64,000 nucleotides of DNA, taken from contig NZ_MDCR01000042.1 of NCBI RefSeq assembly GCF_001723055.1, forward strand, positions 33,551 to 97,550, written 5' to 3'. The translations under genes were made by a program, and so were the position numbers. Origin of the DNA: Streptomyces niveus. Lineage in GTDB: Bacteria > Actinomycetota > Actinomycetes > Streptomycetales > Streptomycetaceae. Positions 8,988 through 17,891 of this stretch are shown here, piece after piece. The notes beneath the pieces are model-generated. The model saw only the letters and a list, made by a program, of their open reading frames with translations, was not told the DNA's origin and ran no database searches. Numbering within the stretch: the first letter of the stretch is position 1; the number at the start of each line of letters is the position of its first letter.

Positions 8988-10658
8988 TCAGCCCTTCCCG
9001 GTGCCGGACGCGCTCTCGGCGCTCTTGGTGCCGAGCTGGGCGGCCCACGGGTAGTAGAGGTACGCCATGGAGGCGGGCGGCCCGGTCAGCCTGTCGTTCA
9101 GGACCAGCACGGACGGCACCTGGGCGACGGAGATCCAGACGGCCTGGTCGGTGAACTTCCGCTGCACCTCCACGGCGAGCCCGGCGCGTTCGGCGTCGTC
9201 GAGCGTGCCGAGGGCCTTCTTCACCTGCGCGTCGTACGCGGCGTCCTTGAAGCCGACCCAGTTGTTGGAGGAGTCGGAGAGTCCGTTGTCGTAGAAGCCG
9301 ATCGGGTCGGACTTGGAGATGTACCAGTCGCCGACGAGGACGTCGATCTCGGAGCGGATCTGCGGGTCGCTGTAGAACTGCTCGAACTGGGCCGTCGGTA
9401 CGGTCTTGATCCGGCCCTTGAGGCCGATGCGCTGGAGCGCGGAGCGGGTCGCGTTGGCGACGACCGTACGGCCCTGGCTGGCGTCGGTGCCGATGACGAT
9501 CGGCGCGGCCTTGTCGACGCCCGACTCGTCCACGAGCTTCTTCGCGCGGGTCAGATCGTCGGCGGACGGGCTGTCGGGGGCGTTGGTGATCTCCTTCTGC
9601 GCGGCCTCGAAGACGGGCTTCTCATACCCCCAGGCCCCGGCGCCGACGGGCGTCGCCCAGGGCTCGACCAGGCCGCCGTAACCGGACTTGGCGATGCCGA
9701 CGCGGTCGATCGCGAGGGAGAGCGCCTGGCGGACGGCGGCGTTCTTCAGGCCGCCGCGTTCGGTCGGGATGAGCACGAGCGAGGCGGTGGAGGGGCCGTA
9801 GTGCTGGTCGACGCCCTTCTTGCCGCGCAGGGCGGACGCGGTGTTGGGCGACTCGGTGTAGGCGCCGTCGGCGGCCCCGGTGGTCACGGCGTTGACGAGC
9901 GCGCTGTCGGAGGCCCAGCGGAAGACGACCTTGTCGGTGAGGGCCTTCTTGCCCCAGTAGTCGTCGTAGCTGTGGATGACGATCGAGTCGCCGGAGCTCC
10001 AACGGCTGAGCTCGTACGGCCCCGAGCAGGCGTCGGGCTGGCCCGGCGTACCGAAGTCCTCACCGGACTTCTCGACCTGTTCCTGGTTCCAGACGAGGCC
10101 GGCGTCACCGGCGAGCGCCTTGGTGAAGAGGGCGTCGGGCTGCTTGAAGGTGACGGTGATCTCGCGGTCGCCGGTCTTCTTCATGGCGGCGACGTTGGTG
10201 AACTCGTCGCTCTGCTCCATGTCCGGGTCGGCGTGCCGCTTCAGGCTGTACAGCACGTCGTCGGCGGTGAGGTCCGTGCCGTCGTGGAAGGTGACGCCGT
10301 CGCGGACGGTGAGGACGAGCGTCCGGTCGTCGGGGGTGGTGGCCTTCTCGGCGAGCAGCGGTTTCACGGACATGTCCGGCTGGAGCTGGTAGAGCCGTTC
10401 GCAGACGTTGGTGAGGACGACGCGGCCCGCGCTGGTGCCCTGGGTGTCGAGGTCGAGGGAGTCGGGCTCGTCCTCCAGCAGCCAGTTGGCCGTGGTGAGG
10501 CCGCCCTTGGCGGCGGGGGTGGTCGCGAGGAGCTTGAGGGAGGCGGCGTCGGCGCTCCCGCCGCCGGTGGACGTCTGGTCGGCGCCGCTGCAGCCGGCGG
10601 CGGTCAGCAGGGCGGCGACGGCCAGGGCGGCCGTGGCGGTGGTGCGGGTGCTTCTCAT
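8988..10658 (-). CDS. Peptide ABC transporter substrate-binding lipoprotein
   Basis: 556 aa, SBP family 5 (dipeptide/oligopeptide/nickel type). A short basic N-terminus, hydrophobic core and lipobox LTAAGC put the lipidated cysteine at residue 23, so it is anchored outside the membrane. Family segments include SGPYELSRWSSGDSIVIH and the DDYWG motif. Its ATG overlaps the stop of the C45 hydrolase gene (ATGA). That coupling suggests the ligand is chemically related to the hydrolase substrate, perhaps an N-acylated or otherwise modified peptide. The exact ligand cannot be read from sequence. Confidence 0.93.
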   Translation of the reverse strand: MRSTRTTATAALAVAALLTAAGCSGADQTSTGGGSADAASLKLLATTPAAKGGLTTANWLLEDEPDSLDLDTQGTSAGRVVLTNVCERLYQLQPDMSVKPLLAEKATTPDDRTLVLTVRDGVTFHDGTDLTADDVLYSLKRHADPDMEQSDEFTNVAAMKKTGDREITVTFKQPDALFTKALAGDAGLVWNQEQVEKSGEDFGTPGQPDACSGPYELSRWSSGDSIVIHSYDDYWGKKALTDKVVFRWASDSALVNAVTTGAADGAYTESPNTASALRGKKGVDQHYGPSTASLVLIPTERGGLKNAAVRQALSLAIDRVGIAKSGYGGLVEPWATPVGAGAWGYEKPVFEAAQKEITNAPDSPSADDLTRAKKLVDESGVDKAAPIVIGTDASQGRTVVANATRSALQRIGLKGRIKTVPTAQFEQFYSDPQIRSEIDVLVGDWYISKSDPIGFYDNGLSDSSNNWVGFKDAAYDAQVKKALGTLDDAERAGLAVEVQRKFTDQAVWISVAQVPSVLVLNDRLTGPPASMAYLYYPWAAQLGTKSAESASGTGKG

Positions 10659-11902
10659 CGCTGGGCTCCTGTGGTGGCCATCGCGGGGTCCTCGGTGGTC
10701 TCGCGTTCGGGGTGGTGGTCGTTCCCGGGGTCGTACGGGCGGTCGCCATAGGGGCCGTCGTACACGTTCCAGGGCATGTGCTGGTACTCCCTGTCGCAGG
10801 GCGTACCTGCGGTGACGTGGTAGTCACCGCTGGTCAGGTCGACGCAGGACGAGACGAGGGTGGTCCAGTGCTTGATCGTCGGCCGCCTCGGATCGGGGTG
10901 CGTGCACAGCGATTCGGGGAGCCCGAGATGGTCGGACATCGCCTCCTTGATCAGCCGGCGGGACTCCTCGGGCCCGCCGGAACCGCGCAGCCGGCGCAGC
11001 CCTTCCTCGGCGCGCGGGACGCGGACGAGGGAGTCGGACGACATGGGGCGGTAGTTGGCGGCGAGGGCGGCGGGGACACCGGCCTGGTAGTGGTTGCCGT
11101 GCACGAGCAGGCCGTCCGTGGGGTAGAGCCAGCCGTGCCCGGCGGGTGTCGTCTCCAGGTCGATGGCGAAGCCCTCGCGGCAGGTGAGCAGCGCGTTGCT
11201 GGCGATGTGGGCGCGGGTGCGGCACAGGACGTCGAGGGCGTCGGTGATGGTGGGCTGGTCGAGCACCGAGCGGCGTACGACGGTCTGGAGCAGTCCCACC
11301 GTGTCGTCGAACCTGCCGCCGAGGCCGTTCGCGTTGAGCGCGATCCCGGCCGAGTTGGCGCCCTGGCGGCCGACCTGGCCTGCCTCGACCTGCATGATCA
11401 GGGTGGGTTTGGGCGGCTGGACGATCCGCAGCATGACGACGGTGTCGGCGACGCCCGCGCGCCAGTCCCAGTTCTGGCCGGCGTAGACGTGTCCGTCACC
11501 GCTGGCGGCGCCGTACGCGGCGAAGGACGTGCAGCCGTCGGCGGGCTCCTCGTCGTCGGCGTCGGCGGGGGCGCCGTTCTCGCTCATCGAGGCGAACGAC
11601 TTGTCGTAGATGACCTCGCCGCGGGCGTTGAGCGCGAGGACGTCGAGCAGGCTCACGCCCGCGCCGTCGGCGATGCCGCGCATCTCCTCGACCAGGCCGG
11701 GCGCGTAGGCGTCGACGGGGGCGAGCCAGCGCTCGGCGCGTGCGGTGACCCGGTCCCAGGTGAGACCGGCGGACTGCCCGAAGGCTTCCCCGTAGTAGCC
11801 GAGCGCGGCGTGCAGTTGGGGGCGTACGGCCTCGCCGTACTGCCGGCCGCGCTCGCGCGGTGAGCCGGAGATCTCGATGACCGGAAGGGAGCGGGGTGCC
11901 AT
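10655..11902 (-). CDS. C45-family N-acyl hydrolase (acyl-CoA:6-APA acyltransferase-like)
   Basis: 415 aa. It resembles the Ntn-hydrolase family C45: N-terminal helical region, then GCTSFAAY with the candidate nucleophile Cys124, QNWDW (about 148-152), and the GxALNANGLGG and GNHYQ segments. C45 enzymes self-cleave before the Cys and act on amide bonds of acylated amino compounds. No signal peptide, so it is cytosolic. First gene of the operon with the peptide transporter; a good site (AGGAG, 4 nt spacing) precedes the ATG. Divergent from the RpiR regulator. Likely job: deacylating or hydrolysing the imported compound. Confidence 0.82.
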   Translation of the reverse strand: MAPRSLPVIEISGSPRERGRQYGEAVRPQLHAALGYYGEAFGQSAGLTWDRVTARAERWLAPVDAYAPGLVEEMRGIADGAGVSLLDVLALNARGEVIYDKSFASMSENGAPADADDEEPADGCTSFAAYGAASGDGHVYAGQNWDWRAGVADTVVMLRIVQPPKPTLIMQVEAGQVGRQGANSAGIALNANGLGGRFDDTVGLLQTVVRRSVLDQPTITDALDVLCRTRAHIASNALLTCREGFAIDLETTPAGHGWLYPTDGLLVHGNHYQAGVPAALAANYRPMSSDSLVRVPRAEEGLRRLRGSGGPEESRRLIKEAMSDHLGLPESLCTHPDPRRPTIKHWTTLVSSCVDLTSGDYHVTAGTPCDREYQHMPWNVYDGPYGDRPYDPGNDHHPERETTEDPAMATTGAQR

Positions 11903-11992
11903 TGTTCTCCTCGCGACGGAACGTGATTCCCGTGATCCTGTAACGTTGATTTCAGGGATCGTTCCTCTTGGAATGCGTTGTCCAGGAGAGTA
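11903..11992. promoter_or_regulatory. Divergent promoter/operator region of the C45-ABC operon and RpiR gene
   Basis: 90 bp, noticeably richer in A/T than its flanks. GGAACG (11918-11923) and CGTTCC (11960-11965) form an interrupted inverted repeat whose flanks also match partly (GTGATTCCC against AGGGATC). This is the natural place for the RpiR protein to bind, but the assignment is inference. Confidence 0.45.
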
Positions 11993-12946
11993 ATGCCGGA
12001 GACAGGGAAGTCAATGGGTGTAATGAAGATTCCAGAGTCCGGACAGCCGGCGGGCCCGGAATCGGGGCCGCCGGGTGCGGGCGTGACCCGGCTGCGGGCC
12101 GCCGTGCGCGATCAGTGGGAGGAGCTGTCCGCGTCCGAGCGGGCGGTCGCCCAGTATCTGGCGAGCGCCCCGGTCGAGCAGCTGCTCTTCGCCGGCGCCC
12201 AGGAGCTGGGCGCGGCGAGCGGCACGAGCAACGCGACCGTCGTCCGGGCCCTCCAGCGCCTCGGGTACGCGGGACTGCCCGCCCTCAAGCGCGAGCTGGC
12301 CGCCGACTTCACGGCGACGGTCGCCCCCGAGGTACGGCTCAAGCAGCGCATCGACCATGTCGGCCAGGACCTCGATACCATCTGGCGCGACGTCTTCGCC
12401 GAGGCCCGGGACCGCGTCGACCACGGCAGCCGCCTCACGGAACCGGCCGCGTTGCACCGCGCGGTGGCCGCGCTCGCCCCGGCGCGCGAGGTCTTCTGCT
12501 ACGGGGTGGCCGCCTCCGAACTGGCCGCCAGGCACCTGGCGTTGGCCCTGGGCCGGATCGGCCGCCGGGCCCGCTTCGTCGGTGAGACCGGCTTCGCCCT
12601 GGCGGACGCGCTGCTGGCGGTGGGCCAGGGGGACGCGGTCGTGATCTTCCAGCCGGGCCGCGAACTGCCGGAGCTGACGGTGCTGGTGGAGCGGGCCAGG
12701 GCGGTCGGCGCCAAGGTGGTGCTGGTGACCGACGAGCTGGGCGAGACGTTCGCGAGCCGCGTGGAGTCGGTCCTCACGGCGCCGCACACCCCGACCGGCA
12801 TCACGGCGGAGTCCCTGACGGGGCTGGTGGTGGCGGACGTCCTGCTGCTGGCGCTCACGGCCCTGGACGAGACACGCGCGGTCGAGTCGTCCCATCAACT
12901 GACGGCGCTGCGGGAGCAGTTGCTGGCCCCGAGGCGCAAGCCCTGA
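11993..12946 (+). CDS. RpiR-type transcriptional regulator (HTH + SIS)
   Basis: 317 aa from ATG 11993, chosen because AGGAG lies 4 nt upstream. The N-terminal RpiR helix-turn-helix (residues about 35-105, with LSASERAVAQYLASAP and SGTSNATVVRALQRLGYAG) is followed by a SIS domain (about 125-270). SIS domains sense phosphosugars or other small ligands. Divergent from the C45 hydrolase-peptide transporter operon, which it probably controls. Confidence 0.88.
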   Translation: MPETGKSMGVMKIPESGQPAGPESGPPGAGVTRLRAAVRDQWEELSASERAVAQYLASAPVEQLLFAGAQELGAASGTSNATVVRALQRLGYAGLPALKRELAADFTATVAPEVRLKQRIDHVGQDLDTIWRDVFAEARDRVDHGSRLTEPAALHRAVAALAPAREVFCYGVAASELAARHLALALGRIGRRARFVGETGFALADALLAVGQGDAVVIFQPGRELPELTVLVERARAVGAKVVLVTDELGETFASRVESVLTAPHTPTGITAESLTGLVVADVLLLALTALDETRAVESSHQLTALREQLLAPRRKP

Positions 12947-12950
12947 ACCG

Positions 12951-13006
12951 GGCCCGCTAGCGGTACAGCCCCTCGATCGGCCCGCTAGCGGTACAGCTCC
13001 TCGATC
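12951..13006. repeat. 28-bp tandem duplication at the 3' end of the acyl-CoA ligase gene
   Basis: Two back-to-back 28-bp units (12951-12978 and 12979-13006), each beginning GGCCCGCTAGCGGTACAGC and differing at one base. The downstream unit holds the real stop and last codons of the ligase. The other unit repeats that stop and tail beyond the gene. It looks like a recent slippage-type duplication. Confidence 0.85.
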
Positions 13007-14898
13007 TCTGCCGCGAAGTCCTCGACGACGGCCGCCCGCCGGACCTTCAGCGACGGTGTCAGCTGCCCGCTCGCCTCGGTGAAGGAGCCGGGCAGCACCC
13101 GGAAGCGGCGGATCGACTCGGCCCTGGACACCAGCCGGTTGGCCTCGTCGACCGCCCGTTGCAGCGCGGCGAGCAGGTCCTCGTCCGTGACCAGCTCCTC
13201 GCGCGTCAGGTGCTCCTTCTTCCGCATCTGGCACCAGTGCGCGAGGCCGTCCGGCTCCAGGGTGAGCAGAGCCGTGACGTACGGGCGGTTGTCGCCGAGT
13301 ACCAGGCACTGGCCGATCAGCGGGTGGGCGCGCAGCCAGTCCTCCAGCGGGGCCGGGGCGACGTTCTTGCCGGCCGAGGTGATGAGGATGTCCTTCTTGC
13401 GGCCGGTGATGGTGAGATAGCCGTCGTCGTCCAGCGCGCCCAGGTCCCCGGTCGCGAACCAGCCCTCGTCCAGGGCCGGTACGGGCTCGCCGCGCGCCAA
13501 GTCCCAGTAACCGACGAAGACCTGCCCGCCGCGCAGCAGCACCTCGCCGTCGTCGGCGATCCGTACGGACGTGCCGGGCAGCGGCCAGCCGACCGTGCCG
13601 AGACGGGGTTTGAGCGGAGGCGTCACCGTGGCGGCGGCCGTGGTCTCCGTCAGGCCGTACCCCTCGAAGATCGTGATCCCCGCGCCCGCGTAGAAGGCGG
13701 CGAGGGAGCCCCCGAGCGGGGAGCCGCCGCAGATGGCCTGCACCACCCTGCCGCCGAGCGCGGCCCGTATCCGCCGGTAGACCAGCGGGTCGTAGAGCGC
13801 GCGGGCGGCTCTGAGGGGCAGCGCGGGGCCGGGGCCCGTACCGGCCGCGGCGGCCTCGACGGCCTGCCCGTACCGCCGGGCGATCCTCGCGGCCCGGTCG
13901 AAGGACGCGGCGCGGCCCATCTTCTCGGCGGTGGCGCGGCCGGTGTTGAAGACCTTCTCCAGGACGTACGGAACGGCGAGCAGGAACGTCGGCCGGAAGC
14001 CCGCGAGATCGGCTATCAGGTCGTCGGTACGCAGCGAGGGGGCGTGCCCGAGCCGCACCCGGGCGCGCAGACAGCCGACGGCGACCATGCGTCCGAAGAT
14101 GTGGGAGAGCGGCAGGAAGAGCAGCGTGGAGGCGGGCTCCCTGCTCACCGACTTGAAGACGGGGTGGAGCAGCTCGATGCAGTTGTCCACCTCCGCGAAG
14201 AAGTTGGCGTGCGTGAGGACGCAGCCCTTGGGGCTTCCCGTGGTGCCCGAGGTGTAGACGAGGGTCGCGAGGGAGGCGGGCGAGAGCGCGGCGCGGCGCG
14301 CGTCGAGTTCCTCGTCGGGGACCTCGGCGCCGGCCGCGCGCAGCGCGTCGACGGCGCCGGTGTCGAAGGTCCAGAGGTGGGCGAGGTCCGGCAGTTGCCT
14401 GCGCTCGTGGCTGACCAGCCTGGCCTGTTCCGCGCTCTCGACCGCGCACGCGACGGCGCCCGAGTCCTGGAGGATCCAGCGGGTCTGGAAGGCCGAGGAG
14501 GTCGGATACACGGGGACGGTGACCAGGCCGGCGGCCCAGGCCGCGAAGTCCAGCAGCGTCCACTCGTACGTCGTACGGGCCATGATGGCGAGCCGGTCGC
14601 CGGGCCGCAGCCCCTCCGCGATCAGCCCCTTGGCGACGGCTCGTACCTCGTCGGCGAAGGCGGCGGCGGTGACGTCGCGCCACCGGCCGTCGGGGTCTTT
14701 ACGGCTGAGGACGGCCTCGTCAGGGGCGTCCTGCGCGTTGTCGAAGGGGATGTCGGCGAGGGAGCCGTCCGGGGCGGGCGGCACGAGGGCCGGTACGGAG
14801 ACCTGTCGTACGACTCCGTCCACCCAGAGCTTCTCGGGCTCGACGTGGGAGAGCGGCGGCAAGGACACACCGGCCTCGGCGGGAACGTCTGTGGACAC
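12985..14898 (-). CDS. Long-chain fatty acid-CoA ligase (AMP-binding, FadD15-like)
   Basis: 637 aa from the GTG at 14898, preferred because GAGGGA lies 8 nt upstream; an ATG 15 bp further upstream is the alternative. Adenylate-forming enzyme that activates fatty acids via acyl-AMP to acyl-CoA. The P-loop YTSGTTGSPKG, the GYGLTET motif, the TGD motif (GWFATGDLG) and the ITGRKKDILITSAGKNVAP hinge/A10 region with the catalytic Lys are present. Its own tail is duplicated as a 28-bp repeat. Convergent with the RpiR gene. Confidence 0.92.
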   Translation of the reverse strand: MSTDVPAEAGVSLPPLSHVEPEKLWVDGVVRQVSVPALVPPAPDGSLADIPFDNAQDAPDEAVLSRKDPDGRWRDVTAAAFADEVRAVAKGLIAEGLRPGDRLAIMARTTYEWTLLDFAAWAAGLVTVPVYPTSSAFQTRWILQDSGAVACAVESAEQARLVSHERRQLPDLAHLWTFDTGAVDALRAAGAEVPDEELDARRAALSPASLATLVYTSGTTGSPKGCVLTHANFFAEVDNCIELLHPVFKSVSREPASTLLFLPLSHIFGRMVAVGCLRARVRLGHAPSLRTDDLIADLAGFRPTFLLAVPYVLEKVFNTGRATAEKMGRAASFDRAARIARRYGQAVEAAAAGTGPGPALPLRAARALYDPLVYRRIRAALGGRVVQAICGGSPLGGSLAAFYAGAGITIFEGYGLTETTAAATVTPPLKPRLGTVGWPLPGTSVRIADDGEVLLRGGQVFVGYWDLARGEPVPALDEGWFATGDLGALDDDGYLTITGRKKDILITSAGKNVAPAPLEDWLRAHPLIGQCLVLGDNRPYVTALLTLEPDGLAHWCQMRKKEHLTREELVTDEDLLAALQRAVDEANRLVSRAESIRRFRVLPGSFTEASGQLTPSLKVRRAAVVEDFAAEIEELYR

Positions 14899-15034
14899 GC
14901 GCTGTTCCCTCATCTCTGCGCGGAGCGTGGGGCTCCGATCCGGCGAGTAAATCGGGACCCGGTCGCGAAATCAAGACAGCGACACCGCACGGGTGCGGAG
15001 CGTCATCACTGACTTGAGGCCCGCGCGGAACCGG

Positions 15035-15499
15035 TCATGGGCGGGGCCACAGCAGTTTGCCGAGGATGCCGGAGAGCTGTCGGCGCTCGGTGGCGCTGAG
15101 GGCCTGGAAGGTCCCGTCGAGGAAGTCGGGTACGGCGTCTTCGGCGCGGGCGAGGAGCCGCCGCCCGGACTCGGTGATGGTGACGGCGTACGCGCGGCGG
15201 TCGGCGGGGTCTCGTTCGCGCCGTACGTGGCCCGCCTGTTCGAGGCCGTCACAGACGCCGACCATCACGGTGCGGTCGATACGCAGTTCGTCGCTCAGTA
15301 CGCGCTGCGAGCAGGGGCCGACCTCGGCGACCATCTTCAGCACCAGATGCTGGCCGACGCCGAGCCCGAGCGCGCCGACACGGGCATCCGCGGCCCGGGC
15401 AACGGCAGTTGAGGCCCGGCACAGGGCGATGTCGAGGCGCTCCGCGGCGAGCCGGGGGAAGTAGTCGTCGCTCGCGCGGTCCGTGTTCGTGGACGGCAT
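15035..15499 (-). CDS. MarR-family transcriptional regulator
   Basis: 154 aa with the winged-helix core: LSDELRIDRTVMVGVCDGLEQAGHVRRERDPADRRAYAVTIT, including the DxRxxxV wing. ATG is preceded by GAGGGAG. Divergent from the nitroreductase gene across a repeat-rich 166-bp region. It most likely represses the nitroreductase and itself and responds to a phenolic or quinone-type ligand, as family knowledge suggests. Confidence 0.9.
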   Translation of the reverse strand: MPSTNTDRASDDYFPRLAAERLDIALCRASTAVARAADARVGALGLGVGQHLVLKMVAEVGPCSQRVLSDELRIDRTVMVGVCDGLEQAGHVRRERDPADRRAYAVTITESGRRLLARAEDAVPDFLDGTFQALSATERRQLSGILGKLLWPRP

Positions 15500-15665
15500 G
15501 GGGTCTCCCTCTTGGCTGACGCCACCTTACCGCAATCATCTGGCTCCAGATTGTTTGACCACCATCTATTGCAATCGTATGCTCGCCAATCATCTGCCCA
15601 CCAATCATTGGCGCTGCTGCTGAGCGCTGCCCTCGACACCCTCACCCGACTGCGAGGAGGCTCCC
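15500..15665. promoter_or_regulatory. MarR operator/promoter region with CAATCAT repeats
   Basis: An A/T-rich pocket with repeated CAATCAT words. CAATCATCTGG (15533-15543) is opposed to CCAGATTG (15546-15553). CCAATCATCTG lies at 15586-15596, and the perfect palindrome CCAATCATTGG at 15601-15611. Probable binding sites of the MarR protein. Confidence 0.6.
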
Positions 15666-16313
15666 GTGACCCTGGACCTGACCCCCGACCAACTGCTGTC
15701 CACCACCCGCGCGGTGCGCAAGCGCCTCGACCTGGACCGCCCGGTCCCACGGTCACTGATCGAAGAGTGCGTCGATCTGGCGACGCAGGCACCGACGGGG
15801 CGCAACCGGCAACGCTGGCATTTCATCGTTGTCACCGACCCCGACCGGCGCCGTCTCGTCGGGGACATCTTCCGGCGCGCCCTGGCGACCGGAGGCGGAC
15901 AGCCTCCGACCGAGCGGGATCTGCCGCGCATGTTCGCCCACCCCGGCTCCATGGAACGGATCTCGGACGGTCTGCGCCACCTGCACGACAACATCCACCG
16001 CGTGCCCGCCTTCGTCGTCCCCGCCATCGAGGGCCGCACGGAAGGCGCTTCCGTGCTCGACCAGTCCATGACCTGGGGGTCCATCCTCCCGGCGGTGTGG
16101 AGCTTCATGCTCGCCGCGCGCGCCCGCGGGCTGGGCACGGTGTGGACTTCGGCACAGGGCCCGCTGGAGAGGGAGCTCGCCGACGCGCTCCAAGTGCCCT
16201 ACGACGAGGTGATGCTCGCCGCCTTCATCCCGTTGGCGTTCACCCTCGGCACCGAGTTCAAGCCGGCCCGCCGGATTCCCCGGGAGCAGGTCCTGCACTG
16301 GGAGCGGTGGTAG
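15666..16313 (+). CDS. Nitroreductase-family FMN oxidoreductase
   Basis: 215 aa with a GTG start preceded by GAGGAGG at 5 nt. The nitroreductase fold shows the FMN-phosphate contacts near the N-terminus (TQAPTGRNRQRWHF) and LAARARGLGTVWTS near residue 150. FIPLAFTLGTEFKPARR is a typical C-terminus. It would reduce nitro, quinone or enone compounds with NAD(P)H. Controlled presumably by the divergent MarR gene. No terminator is evident before the convergent TetR gene. Confidence 0.88.
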   Translation: MTLDLTPDQLLSTTRAVRKRLDLDRPVPRSLIEECVDLATQAPTGRNRQRWHFIVVTDPDRRRLVGDIFRRALATGGGQPPTERDLPRMFAHPGSMERISDGLRHLHDNIHRVPAFVVPAIEGRTEGASVLDQSMTWGSILPAVWSFMLAARARGLGTVWTSAQGPLERELADALQVPYDEVMLAAFIPLAFTLGTEFKPARRIPREQVLHWERW

Positions 16314-16347
16314 CGGAGAACCGAGCGCCGGACCGGCCCAACGGGCG

Positions 16348-16980
16348 TCACCGTGACCAGCGTTCGCCCTCCAGCAGCCTCCCCAGTCCCGTCCAGGCGA
16401 AGTTCATCAGCGTGGAGGCGGCCTCCTTGGCGGAGACGCCGGGCGTCTCGTTCGCCCACCCGGCCAGCGCCTCGGCAGCGCCGACGAGCGCCTGCGCGAC
16501 CCCGACGACATCCCGGTCGTCCAGATCCGGCGAGGCGGGCGACGCGCGGCCCGCGTCCCCCAGCAGACCGGTCACCAGGGCGACCAACTCCCCCCGCATC
16601 GCGCCCACTTCGGCGGCGAACGACTCCCCGTGCGTCCGCGCCTGCCGGTGCAGCACCGACCAGGCGTCGGGGTTGTCCGCCGTGTGCGCGAAGAACGCCG
16701 TGAGCCCGGCCCACAGTTGCTCGTCCGGCGCGAGGTCCGGCTCGACGACACCCGCGCGTACGGCCGCCAGGAGCGCGCCGGCCTCGCGGCGGATGCACGC
16801 GGTGAACAGATCCTCCTTGGAGTTCAGATACAGATACACCAACGGCTTGGACACACCGGCCAGTTCGGCGATCTCGTCCATCGAAGCCGCGCGGTACCCC
16901 CGCTGCCCGAAGGTAGCCACGGCGGCATCCATCATCTGCCGCTCACGCACCTCACGCGGCATCCGCTTGCTCTTCCCCAC
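16348..16980 (-). CDS. TetR-family transcriptional regulator
   Basis: 210 aa from the GTG at 16980 (GKSKRMPREVRERQMMDAA), where TetR homology begins; an in-frame extension to 17058 is possible but looks non-conserved. The N-terminal HTH reads AASMDEIAELAGVSKPLVYLYLNSKEDLF. The C-terminal ligand domain is typical of actinobacterial regulators of lipid or efflux genes. Neighbours give no clear target; the broken phosphotransferase gene lies upstream on the same strand. Confidence 0.85.
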   Translation of the reverse strand: MGKSKRMPREVRERQMMDAAVATFGQRGYRAASMDEIAELAGVSKPLVYLYLNSKEDLFTACIRREAGALLAAVRAGVVEPDLAPDEQLWAGLTAFFAHTADNPDAWSVLHRQARTHGESFAAEVGAMRGELVALVTGLLGDAGRASPASPDLDDRDVVGVAQALVGAAEALAGWANETPGVSAKEAASTLMNFAWTGLGRLLEGERWSR

Positions 16981-17142
16981 ACCTGCGGAACCCACCTGGC
17001 CCGACCTCCCACCCCACGTACCCCCGAACTCACGCAAGCCTACGGTCAGACCGGACACGCCGAGGCCGGGCAGCGCCGAAGGCTGTTGGGGTTCGCGGTG
17101 TTCACGGACCGAGGGGCGTGGGCGTTGGCTACGCTGGGTGGC

Positions 17143-17737
17143 TCATCGCGCCGCTGTGCTCTGACGTCGGTGGCGCGTTCTGCCCAGGGGGATGTCTTCA
17201 TGTCCGTGGACGCGGTCCAGCTCGCCCAGGACCTCACGCCGTACGCCGGCACGGTCGTCCTCCGGTATCCCGGTCGCCGCGCCGATACGCCGATCCGTCC
17301 GGTCCAGCACCGGGTACGGAGGGAGACTCAACGACGCGGGCAGGGTGAGCGAATGGAGGTCACGGAGGACCGCTCCCAACTCACCGTACGTCGGCTTACG
17401 GTCGCTCTCCTCGATCAAGTGCCAGAACGTCACCGGGTGACCATCGACGATCACGGGTTGCTCCACGTCATCCAGCGCCCGCGTCGCAGGGAAGCCCTCA
17501 CGCGCCAGCCAGCGGGATACAGCGACCTCACCTCGGGCGGACTCCAGATACTCGGTCGACCGAGCGATCCGCACCACCACCGGGTGCGCCTCCAGACGGA
17601 ACAGAGCATTCTCCCCAAGGCGTCAGCCGGGCCCCCTTACCGTCGAGCCCCGCCTGTCGGCACGCCGCAGCCACCACCCTCGTAGCGACCGCCGACGTGA
17701 AGCCTTCTCCCGCGCTCCGCTCAGTACCAGACGGCAT
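17143..17737 (-). pseudogene. Remnant of an APH-like phosphotransferase
   Basis: Starts as MPSGTERSAGEG... and reaches RLTPWGE. The coding continuation NALFRLEAHPVVVRIARS is then in another frame, implying a net 2-nt loss or 1-nt gain in the TTGGGGAGAA stretch near 17610-17618. The second frame keeps the small-lobe sequence of aminoglycoside-phosphotransferase-like kinases (VVVRIARS, PVTFWHLIEE, ELGAVLRDLHSL). It ends at 17143 before the catalytic HGDxxxxN loop. The gene therefore has a frameshift and no catalytic lobe. Confidence 0.75.
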
Positions 17738-17836
17738 GCCCCCACCAACTCCCTCAGATCCGCCGACCTGCCAGGCGACCAGCGCTCACAGCGTCACGAC
17801 AACATCCATGATGGTGGAACAGTCCGGTGGACAAAC

Positions 17837-17879
17837 GACGCCGCCCGCACCCCCGACAGAACGGGAGGCGGGCGGCGTC
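17837..17879 (-). terminator. Hairpin terminator of the DctA-type symporter gene
   Basis: GACGCCGCCCGC (17837-17848) and GCGGGCGGCGTC (17868-17879) form a perfect 12-bp stem. It lies 12 bp beyond the symporter stop codon. Confidence 0.8.
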
Positions 17880-17891
17880 CGAGCGTGGCGT

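Noticed and set aside
13159..15012. 617-aa plus-strand open frame opposite the acyl-CoA ligase
   Set aside because: The minus-strand ligase has all family motifs; the plus frame is a low-complexity Gly/Arg/Val shadow.
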